From: Gaetbulibacter sp. 4G1
Lineage (GTDB): Bacteria > Bacteroidota > Bacteroidia > Flavobacteriales > Flavobacteriaceae
DNA: 64,000 nucleotides
Direction: 5' to 3'
Assembly: GCF_002741945.1 (NCBI RefSeq)
Contig: NZ_MDVN01000023.1
Span: 124,001-188,000 of the forward strand
Shown: positions 37,287 to 46,118 of the stretch, piece by piece
Layout: each line of letters starts with the position of its first letter
Position numbering within the stretch: position 1 is the stretch's first letter
The notes under the pieces: model-generated
Told to the model about the DNA's origin: nothing
Database searches by the model: none
The model's input: the letters and a program-made list of their open reading frames with translations, nothing else
Program-made: the position numbers and the translations under genes

Positions 37287-39758
37287 ATGAAACAATTATT
37301 CTTTGTGTGCTTATTATTATTTTCAATAACTACACAAGCAAACACCACAGATCCTGAAAATAGTGCCGACAAGACTGGTACAATTTCAGGAAAAGTATTA
37401 GACGCAAAGTTAAAACAACCCTTACCTTATGTAAATGTTATTATAAAAAATAATGCTGGCGAAACCTTAACAGGTGGCATTACTTTAGAAGATGGCTCTT
37501 TTGAAATTAAAAAGGTAGAAGAGGGCAATGTAAAAGTAAGTATTCAATATATAGGATACAAAACAATTACTAAGGATATTACCATTGGTAAAGGCAACTA
37601 TAAAATAGATCTTGGCAATATTCTTTTAGAAGAAGAAGCCGAAGGTTTAGATGCCGTTACAGTTATTGCTGAAACTTCAACAATACAGCAAAAGGTAGAT
37701 AGAAAAGTTATTACCATTGGTAAAGATTTAGCAGCTTCGGGTAGTGCTTCAGAACTTATGATTGGTATACCTTCTGTAAGTGTAGATGCTCAAACGGGTG
37801 ATATTAGCTTGCGTGGTAATCAAAATGTTCGTGTTATGGTAGATGGAAAGTTATCTAACATTCCAACGGCTCAATTACTTAAACAAATTCCTTCTACGGC
37901 TATAAAATCTATAGAACTAATCACTAACCCTTCAGCAAAATATAACCCTGAAGGTATGAGCGGTATTATAAATATCGTACTTCATAAAAATACCATGATA
38001 GGGTTTAATGGTAATTTTAATATAGGTTTATCTCATGAGAAAGAAGCTAAATTCAATAGTGCCTTAAACATGAATTATCGCAACGGTAAATTTAATTTAT
38101 ATGGAAGTTATAGTAATAACATTTCAAAAAACAGAAATCATGGAAATGTTGCAAGACCAGAAAATAATTCGGAGCAATTCTTTAAATTTTTAGATAAAAG
38201 ACAGTCTCACTTGTATAAAGTAGGATTAGACTTTTATTTAGATGATAAGAATACCATATCTTTTTTCACTACTCAAAACACTTCTGACAGTAGTACCGAA
38301 GGTAGCACTGAAGCATTATTTTATAGTAATTCTTCTTTCAACCAAAGACAACTTTTTACTAACGATAGTGACAACTCCTCTTCTCAGTACAATTTTGATT
38401 ATAAGCATGATTTCTCTAAAGATGGGCATAATATAGAATTGGAAGTAGACTACAATACTTTTGAAGATGACACGCCAGTAGATTTTAAGTTTCTACTAGG
38501 ATCAAACGAGGATTACAAAGATTTTAATAATACTGATAGAAAAAGTACTACTGTAAATTTAGATTATGTAAACCCATTATCTGAAACCACAAAATTAGAA
38601 CTTGGTTTACAAGCTCGTTTATTCAATTCTGATATTGCATATTCTTCTACAGGCGAAACTTTAAATGATCTAGGTGTTTTAAGACCAACACCAAGTACAG
38701 ATTTTGATTATACAAGAGATATTTATTCTGCTTACGCAACGTTTAGTAAAAAGTTCGAAAAATGGACTTATCAAATAGGTTTGCGTACAGAAAACGTAAA
38801 AGAAGATGCCTTAGCATTATCGTCTGAAGCTATTAGTACTCAAACTTTTAAAAACGATTATTTCGAATTTTACCCTTCCGCTTTTATAACGTATTCGCCA
38901 TCAGAAAAAAATTCATATCAATTTAGTTATAGCCGAAGAGTAGACCGTCCAGGGATAGGGCAAGTAAACCCAATAAAAGAATGGAGTACACCTTTAATTT
39001 CTTCTTTCGGAAATATTGACTTAAGACCTCAATTTACAAATTCTATTGAAGCAAATTATACAAGAACTTTAAACAACAGAAAAGGAAGTGTAACTGGAGG
39101 CGTATTTTACAGAATAATTTCAGATGAAATTAATAGAGCTCTATTTATTGATAGATCGGATGTAAATTCTGGGCGTATTATATTAACTCATGATAATTTT
39201 GACGACACCTCAGCATATGGTATTGAATTATCAACAAATTATAGACCAACAAAATGGTGGAGTATAAACGGAAGTTTTGATTTGTATTCGCAAACCCAAA
39301 AAGGTATAGCGGAAAATTTAACTGCCCCAATAGAAACTGCTACGATTAATGATATCGAAACTAATATAGATGAAATAGATAACGTTGCTTGGAACCTGAG
39401 AATGTTTAATAATTTTAAGGTAACTAAAACCATAAGTCTTACAGCATTTGGCTTTTACAGAGGAAAAAACAGAACATTACAATTTGATATGAAACCTATG
39501 TATTTTGTAAATATAGGTTCTCGAGTAAGTTTTGCAAAAGGAAAAGGTTCCTTTAGTCTGAACTTTAATGATATTTTAAACACAATGAACTTTGCTTTCG
39601 AGGGCACAAAACCTTTTGTCCAAGTTGGTCAATTTAACTGGGAAAGTCACACAGTACAAGCAAGTTTATCTTATAGATTTGGTGGCGGTAAATATCGTGC
39701 AAAATCTCGTAAGCGTAGAGATAATAATGAAAAATCTGGAGGCGGAGGCTTCCTATAA
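37287..39758 (+). CDS. TonB-dependent receptor, outer-membrane beta-barrel family
   Basis: An 823-residue outer-membrane protein. After the signal peptide (about 1-19) comes a carboxypeptidase-regulatory-like domain (about 31-115), then a plug-like region (about 125-230, GIPSVSVD ... SLRGNQNVRVMVDG) and a long beta-barrel to near residue 800. The end is Lys/Arg- and Gly-rich and does not close on a classic aromatic residue. Such proteins take up nutrients with TonB energy; no SusD partner is adjacent, so substrate and full receptor function are unproven. Confidence 0.9.
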   Translation: MKQLFFVCLLLFSITTQANTTDPENSADKTGTISGKVLDAKLKQPLPYVNVIIKNNAGETLTGGITLEDGSFEIKKVEEGNVKVSIQYIGYKTITKDITIGKGNYKIDLGNILLEEEAEGLDAVTVIAETSTIQQKVDRKVITIGKDLAASGSASELMIGIPSVSVDAQTGDISLRGNQNVRVMVDGKLSNIPTAQLLKQIPSTAIKSIELITNPSAKYNPEGMSGIINIVLHKNTMIGFNGNFNIGLSHEKEAKFNSALNMNYRNGKFNLYGSYSNNISKNRNHGNVARPENNSEQFFKFLDKRQSHLYKVGLDFYLDDKNTISFFTTQNTSDSSTEGSTEALFYSNSSFNQRQLFTNDSDNSSSQYNFDYKHDFSKDGHNIELEVDYNTFEDDTPVDFKFLLGSNEDYKDFNNTDRKSTTVNLDYVNPLSETTKLELGLQARLFNSDIAYSSTGETLNDLGVLRPTPSTDFDYTRDIYSAYATFSKKFEKWTYQIGLRTENVKEDALALSSEAISTQTFKNDYFEFYPSAFITYSPSEKNSYQFSYSRRVDRPGIGQVNPIKEWSTPLISSFGNIDLRPQFTNSIEANYTRTLNNRKGSVTGGVFYRIISDEINRALFIDRSDVNSGRIILTHDNFDDTSAYGIELSTNYRPTKWWSINGSFDLYSQTQKGIAENLTAPIETATINDIETNIDEIDNVAWNLRMFNNFKVTKTISLTAFGFYRGKNRTLQFDMKPMYFVNIGSRVSFAKGKGSFSLNFNDILNTMNFAFEGTKPFVQVGQFNWESHTVQASLSYRFGGGKYRAKSRKRRDNNEKSGGGGFL

Positions 39759-39821
39759 ATACAATTTAATTACCTGCATAATAGTTGATGGTTAGTGTTA
39801 ATGCACGGTTATTAAATTAAG

Positions 39822-39852
39822 AAAACCCAAAAGATTAATCTTTTGGGTTTTT
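39822..39852 (+). terminator. Terminator after the TonB-dependent receptor gene
   Basis: A nearly perfect inverted repeat with stem AAACCCAAAAGATT and its complement, followed by TTTTTG. Confidence 0.85.
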
Positions 39853-40036
39853 GTTTGCTAAATTGTTAACACATTTGAAAAAAAAATGTTAAAAATGTTA
39901 AAAAAACAACATTTAGTGCAACAAAATCAAAAACCAAACGTTATATAGACATACAATCATACGAAAAAGTAATTATTTTAAGAGTTAGTCACCTTCATTT
40001 AACAAAATTTCGTCAATCAAAGATTCGTATAACTGT

Positions 40037-40069
40037 AAAACTCGAAATTAAAATTTCGAGTTTTTTTTT
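40037..40069 (+). terminator. Terminator-like hairpin, AAACTCGAAATT type
   Basis: AAAACTCGAAATT pairs with AATTTCGAGTTTT, then a run of T. No gene lies upstream within 270 bases, so it may end a small RNA. Confidence 0.75.
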
Positions 40070-40210
40070 GTTAAAAATTTAAAATATCAACAATATATGT
40101 AATGAAGTTACAATTTATACGTCAAAACATTAACACGAGCCATAAAAGTATTGTTTATTTGAATTAGTCATCAAAAAAAAACATATGAGTTGCTAAGTGT
40201 ATAAAAAACA

Positions 40211-40238
40211 GAAACTCGAAATTTTAATTTCGAGTTTC
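40211..40238 (+). terminator. Terminator-like hairpin, second copy of the same stem
   Basis: GAAACTCGAAATT and AATTTCGAGTTTC, two-base loop. The stem is almost the same as at 40037-40069 but the T tract is weak. Confidence 0.65.
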
Positions 40239-40289
40239 TTATGTTAAAGATGTTAAAAAATATAATAATATTAGTTTTTAAACGTCTAC

Positions 40290-40372
40290 ATATAATAATT
40301 TGTGTGGTTAACGCAAATTAAGGTGGTTAATAGCTAAAGAGCCCAAAACTTACTGTTTTGGGCTCTTTTTTT
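40290..40372 (+). ncRNA. Candidate small RNA ending in a terminator
   Basis: TGTGTGGTTAACGC, GGTGGTTAATAGCTAAA and the terminator stem AGAGCCCAAAAC occur in this order, much as at 46000-46086. A loose promoter-like AATTTG precedes. It could instead be just a terminator of the fabH side, since the hairpin is symmetric. Confidence 0.35.
40338..40372. terminator. Terminator downstream of fabH and of the hairpin region
   Basis: AGAGCCCAAAAC pairs with GTTTTGGGCTCT, and a T run follows on the plus strand. The convergent fabH gene ends 16 bases away, and the A-rich left side allows it to serve both strands. Confidence 0.75.
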
Positions 40373-40387
40373 ATATTCTTAAACTAA

Positions 40388-41392
40388 TTACCATTTAATA
40401 ATAGCGCTTCCCCAGGTAAAACCACTTCCAAAAGCTGCTAGTACAACATTGTCTCCCGCTTTTATTTTACCTTCTTCCCAGGCTTCAGTTAGCGCAATAA
40501 TTACAGAGGCTGCTGTAGTATTACCATATTTTTGAATGTTATTAAACACTTTATCATCCCTTAGCGCAAATTTTTTCTGAATGAATTGAGCAATACGCAA
40601 ATTTGCTTGATGCGGAATAAGCATATCTATATCATCTTTAGACATATTGTTTTTAGCTAAGCCTTCTATAATAACTTCGCTAAATCTAACAACAGCATGT
40701 TTAAAAACAAAAGTACCATCCATATAAGGGAAATATGATAAATCCTCCTCTTCAGATTCTAGTATTTGTGGCACCCAATGTTTAATACTTGGCGATTCAA
40801 CAATAAGCTTATCTGCGTATTTACCTTCACTATGTAAATGTGTAGACAGTATTCCTTTTGTCGTATCTTCTTCTCTGCTTAAAACACAAGCACCTGCACC
40901 ATCTCCAAAAATAACAGTTACACCACGCCCCCTCGTTGTTTTATCCAATCCATTGGAGTGGTATTCGGCCCCAACTACCAAAATGTTTTTATACATTCCC
41001 GTTTTTATAAATTGATCAGCAACAGAAATGGCGTAAACAAATCCTGAACATTGATTTCTAATATCAATCGCTCCAACGTTTTTTAAGTCTAATAAATCTT
41101 GAATCTGAACACCACAACCAGGGAAATAATAATCTGGTGTCATAGTAGCGAATACAACAAAATCAATATCATCTTTAGTTAATCCAGAACGTTCAATAGC
41201 CATTTTTGATGCTTTAGCACCCATAACTGCAGAAGTATCATCGGTTCCTTCTTTAATCCATCTTCGTTCTTTTATACCAGTTCGTTCTTGAATCCAAGCA
41301 TCATTAGTGTCCATCATTTTAGACAAATCATCGTTGGTTACAACATGGTCTGGAACATACTTACCTAAACCTATTATCTTTGAATTATACAT
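40388..41392 (-). CDS. 3-oxoacyl-ACP synthase III family protein
   Basis: A 334-residue condensing enzyme of the FabH type. The catalytic residues are Cys115 (NQCSGFVYA), His261 (PHQANLR) and Asn291 (YGNTTAAS). FabH starts fatty-acid synthesis by joining acyl-CoA to malonyl-ACP. Here it stands alone, away from rpmF/plsX, with which the housekeeping fabH usually lies, and flavobacteria often have several paralogues, so it may serve a second pathway. A start-rich region with TATTTCC-type weak promoter follows. Confidence 0.93.
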   Translation of the reverse strand: MYNSKIIGLGKYVPDHVVTNDDLSKMMDTNDAWIQERTGIKERRWIKEGTDDTSAVMGAKASKMAIERSGLTKDDIDFVVFATMTPDYYFPGCGVQIQDLLDLKNVGAIDIRNQCSGFVYAISVADQFIKTGMYKNILVVGAEYHSNGLDKTTRGRGVTVIFGDGAGACVLSREEDTTKGILSTHLHSEGKYADKLIVESPSIKHWVPQILESEEEDLSYFPYMDGTFVFKHAVVRFSEVIIEGLAKNNMSKDDIDMLIPHQANLRIAQFIQKKFALRDDKVFNNIQKYGNTTAASVIIALTEAWEEGKIKAGDNVVLAAFGSGFTWGSAIIKW

Positions 41393-41698
41393 AAAATTTC
41401 TTTAGTTATATAACATACATTGCATGGAAATGTATCCTTTAATAAAACCAAAATACAACAACTGAATTAATTTCTCAAATTTCAAATCACAAATTCACAA
41501 GCACTCTAAGTTCTTCCTTAGTTTTTTGAGTTTTGAATATAACTTTTTTAAAAGTTTTTCACTGTATCAAAATCAAGGTGTGTCAGTTTGTCACATTTTA
41601 ACTATTGGTACTTTTTTTGTCTAAATTCATAAAGTAAGTTAAAAACTAAAATTAATCAGGTTCCTGACTTTACAGGAATAACAAATAAACTATTTATT
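41393..41698. other. Divergent intergenic region fabH-htpG
   Basis: About 300 bases between the fabH start (minus) and htpG start (plus). It holds the candidate stress promoter at 41581-41620 and, close to the htpG start, a small REP-like palindrome at 41661-41678. No gene is seen. Confidence 0.5.
41581..41620 (+). promoter_or_regulatory. Candidate sigma-54-like promoter and TGTCA repeat of htpG
   Basis: A direct repeat TGTCAGTTTGTCA (41581-41593) is followed by TTGGTAC, ten bases from GG to GT (41607-41620). This fits the sigma-54 spacing GG-N10-GC except for GT in place of GC. If used, transcription would start near 41632, giving a 67-base leader. Confidence 0.4.
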
Positions 41699-43612
41699 AT
41701 GACAAAAGGAAATATTAATGTTTCGGTAGAGAATATCTTTCCTCTCATTAAAAAATTCTTATACAGTGATCACGAAATATTTTTACGTGAGTTAATTAGT
41801 AATGCTACAGATGCTACTTTAAAACTAAAGCATTTAACTAATGTTGGTGATGCTAAAATAGAATATGGCAATCCACAAATTGAAGTTAAAATTGATAAAG
41901 ATGGTAAAAAGCTTCATATTACAGACCAAGGTTTAGGAATGACTGCTGATGAAGTTGAAAAGTACATTAATCAAGTAGCATTTTCTGGAGCTGAAGAATT
42001 TTTAGACAAATATAAGGACTCAGCTAAGGATTCTGGAATTATTGGTCATTTCGGTTTAGGGTTTTATTCAGCTTTTATGGTTGCTGAAAAAGTAGAGATT
42101 ATTACAAAATCTTATAAAGACGAACCTGCAGCACATTGGACTTGTGATGGATCACCAGAGTTTACATTAGAACCATCTAAAAAAACAGATAGAGGTACAG
42201 AGATTATACTTCATATTGCAGAAGACTCTACTGAGTTTTTAGAAGAAAGTAAAATTAGTGAACTATTATTGAAGTACAACAAGTTTATGCCTATTCCAAT
42301 CAAGTTTGGAACTAAGGAAATAAACGACCCTGAACACGAGCCAAAAACTACTAAAGATAAAGATGGTAAAGAAACTACTGAACCTCACAAACAAATTACG
42401 GTAGATAATATTATAAACAATCCAAATCCTGCATGGACAAAACAACCTGCAGAATTAAAAAATGAAGATTATAGTGGTTTTTACAGAGAATTGTACCCAA
42501 TGCAATTTGAGGAACCATTATTTAATATCCATTTAAATGTAGATTATCCGTTTAATTTAACTGGGATTTTATATTTCCCAAAAATGACAAACGATTTAAA
42601 CATTCAAAAAGACAAAATTCAACTGTATCAAAACCAAGTTTTTGTAACTGATAATGTTGAAGGTATTGTACCAGAGTTTTTAACTATGTTACGTGGTGTT
42701 ATTGATTCTCCAGACATTCCTTTAAATGTATCACGTAGTTATTTACAAGCTGATGGAGCAGTTAAAAAAATATCATCTTATATTACCAGAAAAGTTGCCG
42801 ATAAATTAAAATCGTTATTCAATAATAACCGTGAAGATTTTGAAGCAAAATGGAACGATATTAAAATTGTTATTGAATACGGTATGCTTTCAGAAGAAAA
42901 ATTCTTCGAAAAAGCTGATGCTTTTGCGCTATACCCAACAGTAGATGGAACTTACTACACATACGAAGAATTAGTAAATAAAATAAAAGCGAATCAAACC
43001 GATAAAGATGACAAAATGGTTATTCTTTATGCATCAAATAAAGATGAGCAACACAGTTACATTGAAGCTGCAAAAGCTAAAGGTTATGAAGTACTTTTAT
43101 TAGATTCGCCAATAGTTTCACATTTAATGCAAAAACTAGAAACTACAAAAGAAAAAATATCTTTTGCCCGTGTTGATGCAGACCATATTGATAAAATAAT
43201 TCAGAAAGACGAAACTAAAATTTCTAAGTTAGATGAAGATCAAACTAAAGTTTTAGATGAATTGTTAAAGGAAGTTATATCTTCTGAAAAATTTATTGTA
43301 CAATTAGAGCCTATGGATAGTGATGCAGCTCCATTTATGATTACGCAACCAGAATTTATGCGTAGAATGAAAGAAATGCAAGCTACAGGTGGCGGAGGCG
43401 GAATGAACATGTTTGGGAGCATGCCAGAAATGTACAACCTAGTTGTAAATACTAATTCTGAATTAGTAAGCGAAATTTTAGGAACAAAAACTAAAAAGAA
43501 GCAAGAACGCTTAATCAATCAAAGTTTAGATTTGGCAAGATTATCTCAAGGGTTACTTAAAGGTGAAGAGCTAACAAACTTTATTAAGCGTAGTTATGAT
43601 ATGATAAAGTAA
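41699..43612 (+). CDS. htpG: Molecular chaperone HtpG (Hsp90)
   Basis: A 637-residue bacterial Hsp90: N-terminal ATPase domain with ATP-lid motifs (LISNATDA at 29-36, DQGLGMTADE near 79, GHFGLGFYSAF near 117), a middle domain, and a C-terminal dimerisation domain that lacks MEEVD. An insertion of charged residues near 207-230 lengthens the middle linker. It ends DLARLSQGLLKGEE...YDMIK. A decayed duplicate of exactly this 3' end plus its terminator is found 1.6 kb downstream. The promoter region carries a possible sigma-54-like signal. Confidence 0.97.
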   Translation: MTKGNINVSVENIFPLIKKFLYSDHEIFLRELISNATDATLKLKHLTNVGDAKIEYGNPQIEVKIDKDGKKLHITDQGLGMTADEVEKYINQVAFSGAEEFLDKYKDSAKDSGIIGHFGLGFYSAFMVAEKVEIITKSYKDEPAAHWTCDGSPEFTLEPSKKTDRGTEIILHIAEDSTEFLEESKISELLLKYNKFMPIPIKFGTKEINDPEHEPKTTKDKDGKETTEPHKQITVDNIINNPNPAWTKQPAELKNEDYSGFYRELYPMQFEEPLFNIHLNVDYPFNLTGILYFPKMTNDLNIQKDKIQLYQNQVFVTDNVEGIVPEFLTMLRGVIDSPDIPLNVSRSYLQADGAVKKISSYITRKVADKLKSLFNNNREDFEAKWNDIKIVIEYGMLSEEKFFEKADAFALYPTVDGTYYTYEELVNKIKANQTDKDDKMVILYASNKDEQHSYIEAAKAKGYEVLLLDSPIVSHLMQKLETTKEKISFARVDADHIDKIIQKDETKISKLDEDQTKVLDELLKEVISSEKFIVQLEPMDSDAAPFMITQPEFMRRMKEMQATGGGGGMNMFGSMPEMYNLVVNTNSELVSEILGTKTKKKQERLINQSLDLARLSQGLLKGEELTNFIKRSYDMIK

Positions 43613-43652
43613 CTTTTTTATTATAAAGTATAAATCACATTACAAAATATAG

Positions 43653-43685
43653 AAACCACTTTGTATTTCTCAAAGTGGTTTTTTA
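43653..43685 (+). terminator. Terminator of htpG
   Basis: AAACCACTTTG pairs with CAAAGTGGTTT around TATTTCT, followed by a T tract. The same stem occurs at 45235-45272. Confidence 0.85.
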
Positions 43686-43754
43686 TTTTCGTGAGAAATT
43701 TATTGTAAGACAAAATTATTATATATCCATGTTTTACGTTTCAGGATTAAAATT

Positions 43755-45071
43755 ATGCCAAGAATAAAACTATTAGCCTGTCTTTTAACTTTTATTATTA
43801 TTTCATGTGATAGCGATAAAGTTGAATTGGCAAATGAAGAACCAAAAATTGACTTAGGCAAAGAAATAATCAGTATTGACATCCCCGAGAATTTCATGAG
43901 AGAAGATCAAAATCTACATATAGTACTTTTTGACAGCTATGGAGAAATTTTAGACACAAAACCTTCGTCAAACTTAAAAGAAACTTTGACTTTTTATACT
44001 AAAAATGAATTTTCTGATGAAACCCAATTTTCTTTAGCATTTATTTCTAGCAGTGATCATGACATTTTTGGATTAAATATTTATCATAACGTAACTATAA
44101 AATCATTAAATGGTAAAATTGAATTAAAGCCTAGAGGGTATTCAAAAAGTACCCCAAGCCTAAAGATTGATGCTCTAGATCTTGATAACAGTTTAGTTTT
44201 AAATGCTAAAGGTCATGGGTATTCTATGGTAAATATTAACAATAGATTGTCTGGTCACTATACAGATGACTTTAATGAAAATTTAGGACCAAATAATATT
44301 CTAATTAAATATTTTGACCCCCATAGTGTATTAAATGACAGTTACAAATGGTTATTAACAGATAATACATCTACTTTATCCAAATTAGAAGTCAGTAGCT
44401 TTTCACATGAGCATGTTGAATATCATCAACTTAGCACCAATAGACCTACTGAGACACCTCTACTAGATTTCTTAGGATTTGAAAATGAAACATTGTTCAA
44501 TAAAGTTTCTGGACACCAATTATACGGTTCAGACATCCCGCCCTTTGGTTTTGGAGGTAATCACTACTACTCTTTTCCTAATATTTTTTATAAAACTGCC
44601 TATTCTATTTCTTTTTCAGATTATTCGTTATTCAATGTTGGGATACCACCAAGCTCTATAGAAGTACCAAACTTGAATATAGATAGTAGTTATTTAGACG
44701 GGAAATTAACTTTTTCTGGAGTCGCAGGTTATGAAGTTGGAAGAATTATGCTTGATAATTATAATAATAGAATTAATATCCGATTAATTTTTGATGGCAC
44801 TTCTAATGAAGTTCTGATGCCAAAAATCCCTACCGGAATTTTACCAGACAACATAACTAGCATCATCAATAATGGTCAATTAAGACTGGTTCAGACCATA
44901 GCCGAAGATTATGCCTCTTTTTCTAACTATAATGAATATCTTTTTAAGGTATTAAAAACCTCTACTCCTTTTTATATAAATTCCCCAAAAAGAGAAAGAG
45001 TTTATAAACCGCAAGGCACTTCTCATATCTTACCTTCTAGTGAATACCCCTATTACGTTAGATTTAGATAA
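43755..45071 (+). CDS. Orphan lipoprotein between htpG and its decayed 3' copy
   Basis: A 438-residue lipoprotein (IIISC, Cys18 followed by DSDK) with no family I recognise. It looks beta-rich throughout: Ser, Thr and Asn-rich with repeated short strands and few helices. It may be a surface or periplasmic binding protein. It has its own terminator-like hairpin at 45235-45272, downstream of a decayed htpG 3' end. The flanking duplication suggests this gene was inserted at the htpG 3' end. Confidence 0.75.
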   Translation: MPRIKLLACLLTFIIISCDSDKVELANEEPKIDLGKEIISIDIPENFMREDQNLHIVLFDSYGEILDTKPSSNLKETLTFYTKNEFSDETQFSLAFISSSDHDIFGLNIYHNVTIKSLNGKIELKPRGYSKSTPSLKIDALDLDNSLVLNAKGHGYSMVNINNRLSGHYTDDFNENLGPNNILIKYFDPHSVLNDSYKWLLTDNTSTLSKLEVSSFSHEHVEYHQLSTNRPTETPLLDFLGFENETLFNKVSGHQLYGSDIPPFGFGGNHYYSFPNIFYKTAYSISFSDYSLFNVGIPPSSIEVPNLNIDSSYLDGKLTFSGVAGYEVGRIMLDNYNNRINIRLIFDGTSNEVLMPKIPTGILPDNITSIINNGQLRLVQTIAEDYASFSNYNEYLFKVLKTSTPFYINSPKRERVYKPQGTSHILPSSEYPYYVRFR

Positions 45072-45110
45072 GACAAAACCTTCTTTTTCAAAAAAATATA
45101 TGAAAGTATT

Positions 45111-45272
45111 AATCTGGCTAGATTCTCAAAGCTTACATAAAAGTGAAGCGTTAACAAACTTTGTTAAGCATAGCTAGGTATGATAAAGCAAACTTTTATT
45201 AACATAAAATTCGTTTAGTAACTAATATATTAAAAAAACCACTTTGAAAAAACAAAGTGGTTTTGCTTTTTT
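45111..45272 (+). pseudogene. Decayed duplicate of the htpG 3' end plus terminator
   Basis: From 45111 the sequence follows the htpG 3' coding end base by base with substitutions and small indels: the same order of AATCTGGCTAGATT, TAACAAACTTT and TATGATAAAG, then the terminator stem CCACTTTG...CAAAGTGG. Stop codons interrupt the frame, so it is not coding. Confidence 0.75.
45235..45272 (+). terminator. Terminator in the decayed htpG copy
   Basis: AAAACCACTTTG pairs with CAAAGTGGTTTT around AAAAAA, followed by GCTTTTTT. The stem is the same as the htpG terminator. Confidence 0.8.
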
Positions 45273-45382
45273 AAACAGATTGACTAATTTATCCTACAAA
45301 ATAACGAACATTAGATGTTTTGTAAGAGGTTTATCGTATTTTAACTATTTAGACATAAATTCAAGTGAGTGCTAATAGCTAC

Positions 45383-45949
45383 ATGGTAACAGAAATATTC
45401 AAAGGTCTTACTTTTTCAAGTGATGAGGTTATGATTTTAAATTCTGTATTCCATAAAGAAACTCATAAAAAGGGCACAATATTATTAAATATAGGAGATA
45501 AAGTAGATGTACAATACTACATTCAAAGTGGATATCTAAGATCTTTTTATATAGACCTGCAAGGTAAAGAATACACAGTACAATTTGGTTATAATGACTG
45601 GTGGATTAGTGATTACACAGCATTTTTTTCTACTTCAAAATCTATAATGACTATTGAAGTATTACGAGATGCAATACTATATAGAATATCAAAAGAAGAT
45701 AAGGAGTTTTTATATTCTAAAATACCAAAAGTGGAGACTTTCTTTAGAATAAAACTAGAACGTGCATTTGCTGCTTTTCAAAAACGTATTCTGGCAAGTT
45801 TATCACAATCTGCTACTGAAAGATATACTAACTTTATTAAAGCATTTCCTAACATTGAACAAAATTTAAAGAATTACCACATAGCGTCTTATTTAGGAAT
45901 TACTACAGAAAGCTTAAGTCGGATTAGAAAGGAATTGTCAAACAATTAA
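45383..45949 (+). CDS. Crp/Fnr family transcriptional regulator
   Basis: A 188-residue regulator with an N-terminal cyclic-nucleotide-binding-type beta barrel (about 20-105) and a short C-terminal helix-turn-helix (SYLGITTESLSRIRKEL near 167-183). It starts at the ATG giving MVTEIF; an in-frame GTG six codons earlier is possible. Fnr iron-sulfur cysteines are absent. Flavobacteria carry many such regulators whose ligands are unknown. It follows the orphan lipoprotein but is separated by the terminator. Confidence 0.88.
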   Translation: MVTEIFKGLTFSSDEVMILNSVFHKETHKKGTILLNIGDKVDVQYYIQSGYLRSFYIDLQGKEYTVQFGYNDWWISDYTAFFSTSKSIMTIEVLRDAILYRISKEDKEFLYSKIPKVETFFRIKLERAFAAFQKRILASLSQSATERYTNFIKAFPNIEQNLKNYHIASYLGITTESLSRIRKELSNN

Positions 45950-45990
45950 ATTTATTACCATACATCAATTTTTATATTGATTTATCATTA

Positions 45991-46086
45991 TAAATTTGTA
46001 AAATAGTTGAGAGATTATCATATTTTAAATTATTAATCCCTGTGATTAATAGCTAAAAAAAAGCGCATAATATATGCGCTTTTTTA
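45991..46086 (+). ncRNA. Candidate small RNA with promoter box and terminator
   Basis: A perfect TAAATTTG box (45991-45998) is followed 5-8 bases later by AGTTGAGAGATTATC, a GTGATTAATAGCTAAA segment and a terminator with stem AGCGCATA/TATGCGCT and six T. The expected transcript is about 80 bases with no open frame. Elements with the same order of motifs occur in 39785-39852 and 40290-40372. It could belong to the Rfam family Flavo-1; I could not check. Confidence 0.45.
46062..46085. terminator. Rho-independent terminator
   Basis: AGCGCATA pairs with TATGCGCT around a three-base loop; A run before and T run after allow use on both strands, also ending guaB. Confidence 0.85.
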
Positions 46087-46118
46087 TTATATTTTTTTTT
46101 AAAATCAACTAAATAAAA

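Larger units (their letters stand above)
39759..40387. other. Gene-free region with four terminator-like hairpins
   Basis: These 629 bases hold no credible gene. Hairpins lie at 39822-39852, 40037-40069, 40211-40238 and 40338-40372, three followed by T runs in the plus direction. The second and third share the same ACTCGAAATT / AATTTCGAGT arms. A stretch GTGGTTAATAGCTAAA before the fourth nearly matches one before the hairpin at 46062-46085. Small RNAs or repeated terminators are the likely content. Confidence 0.6.
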
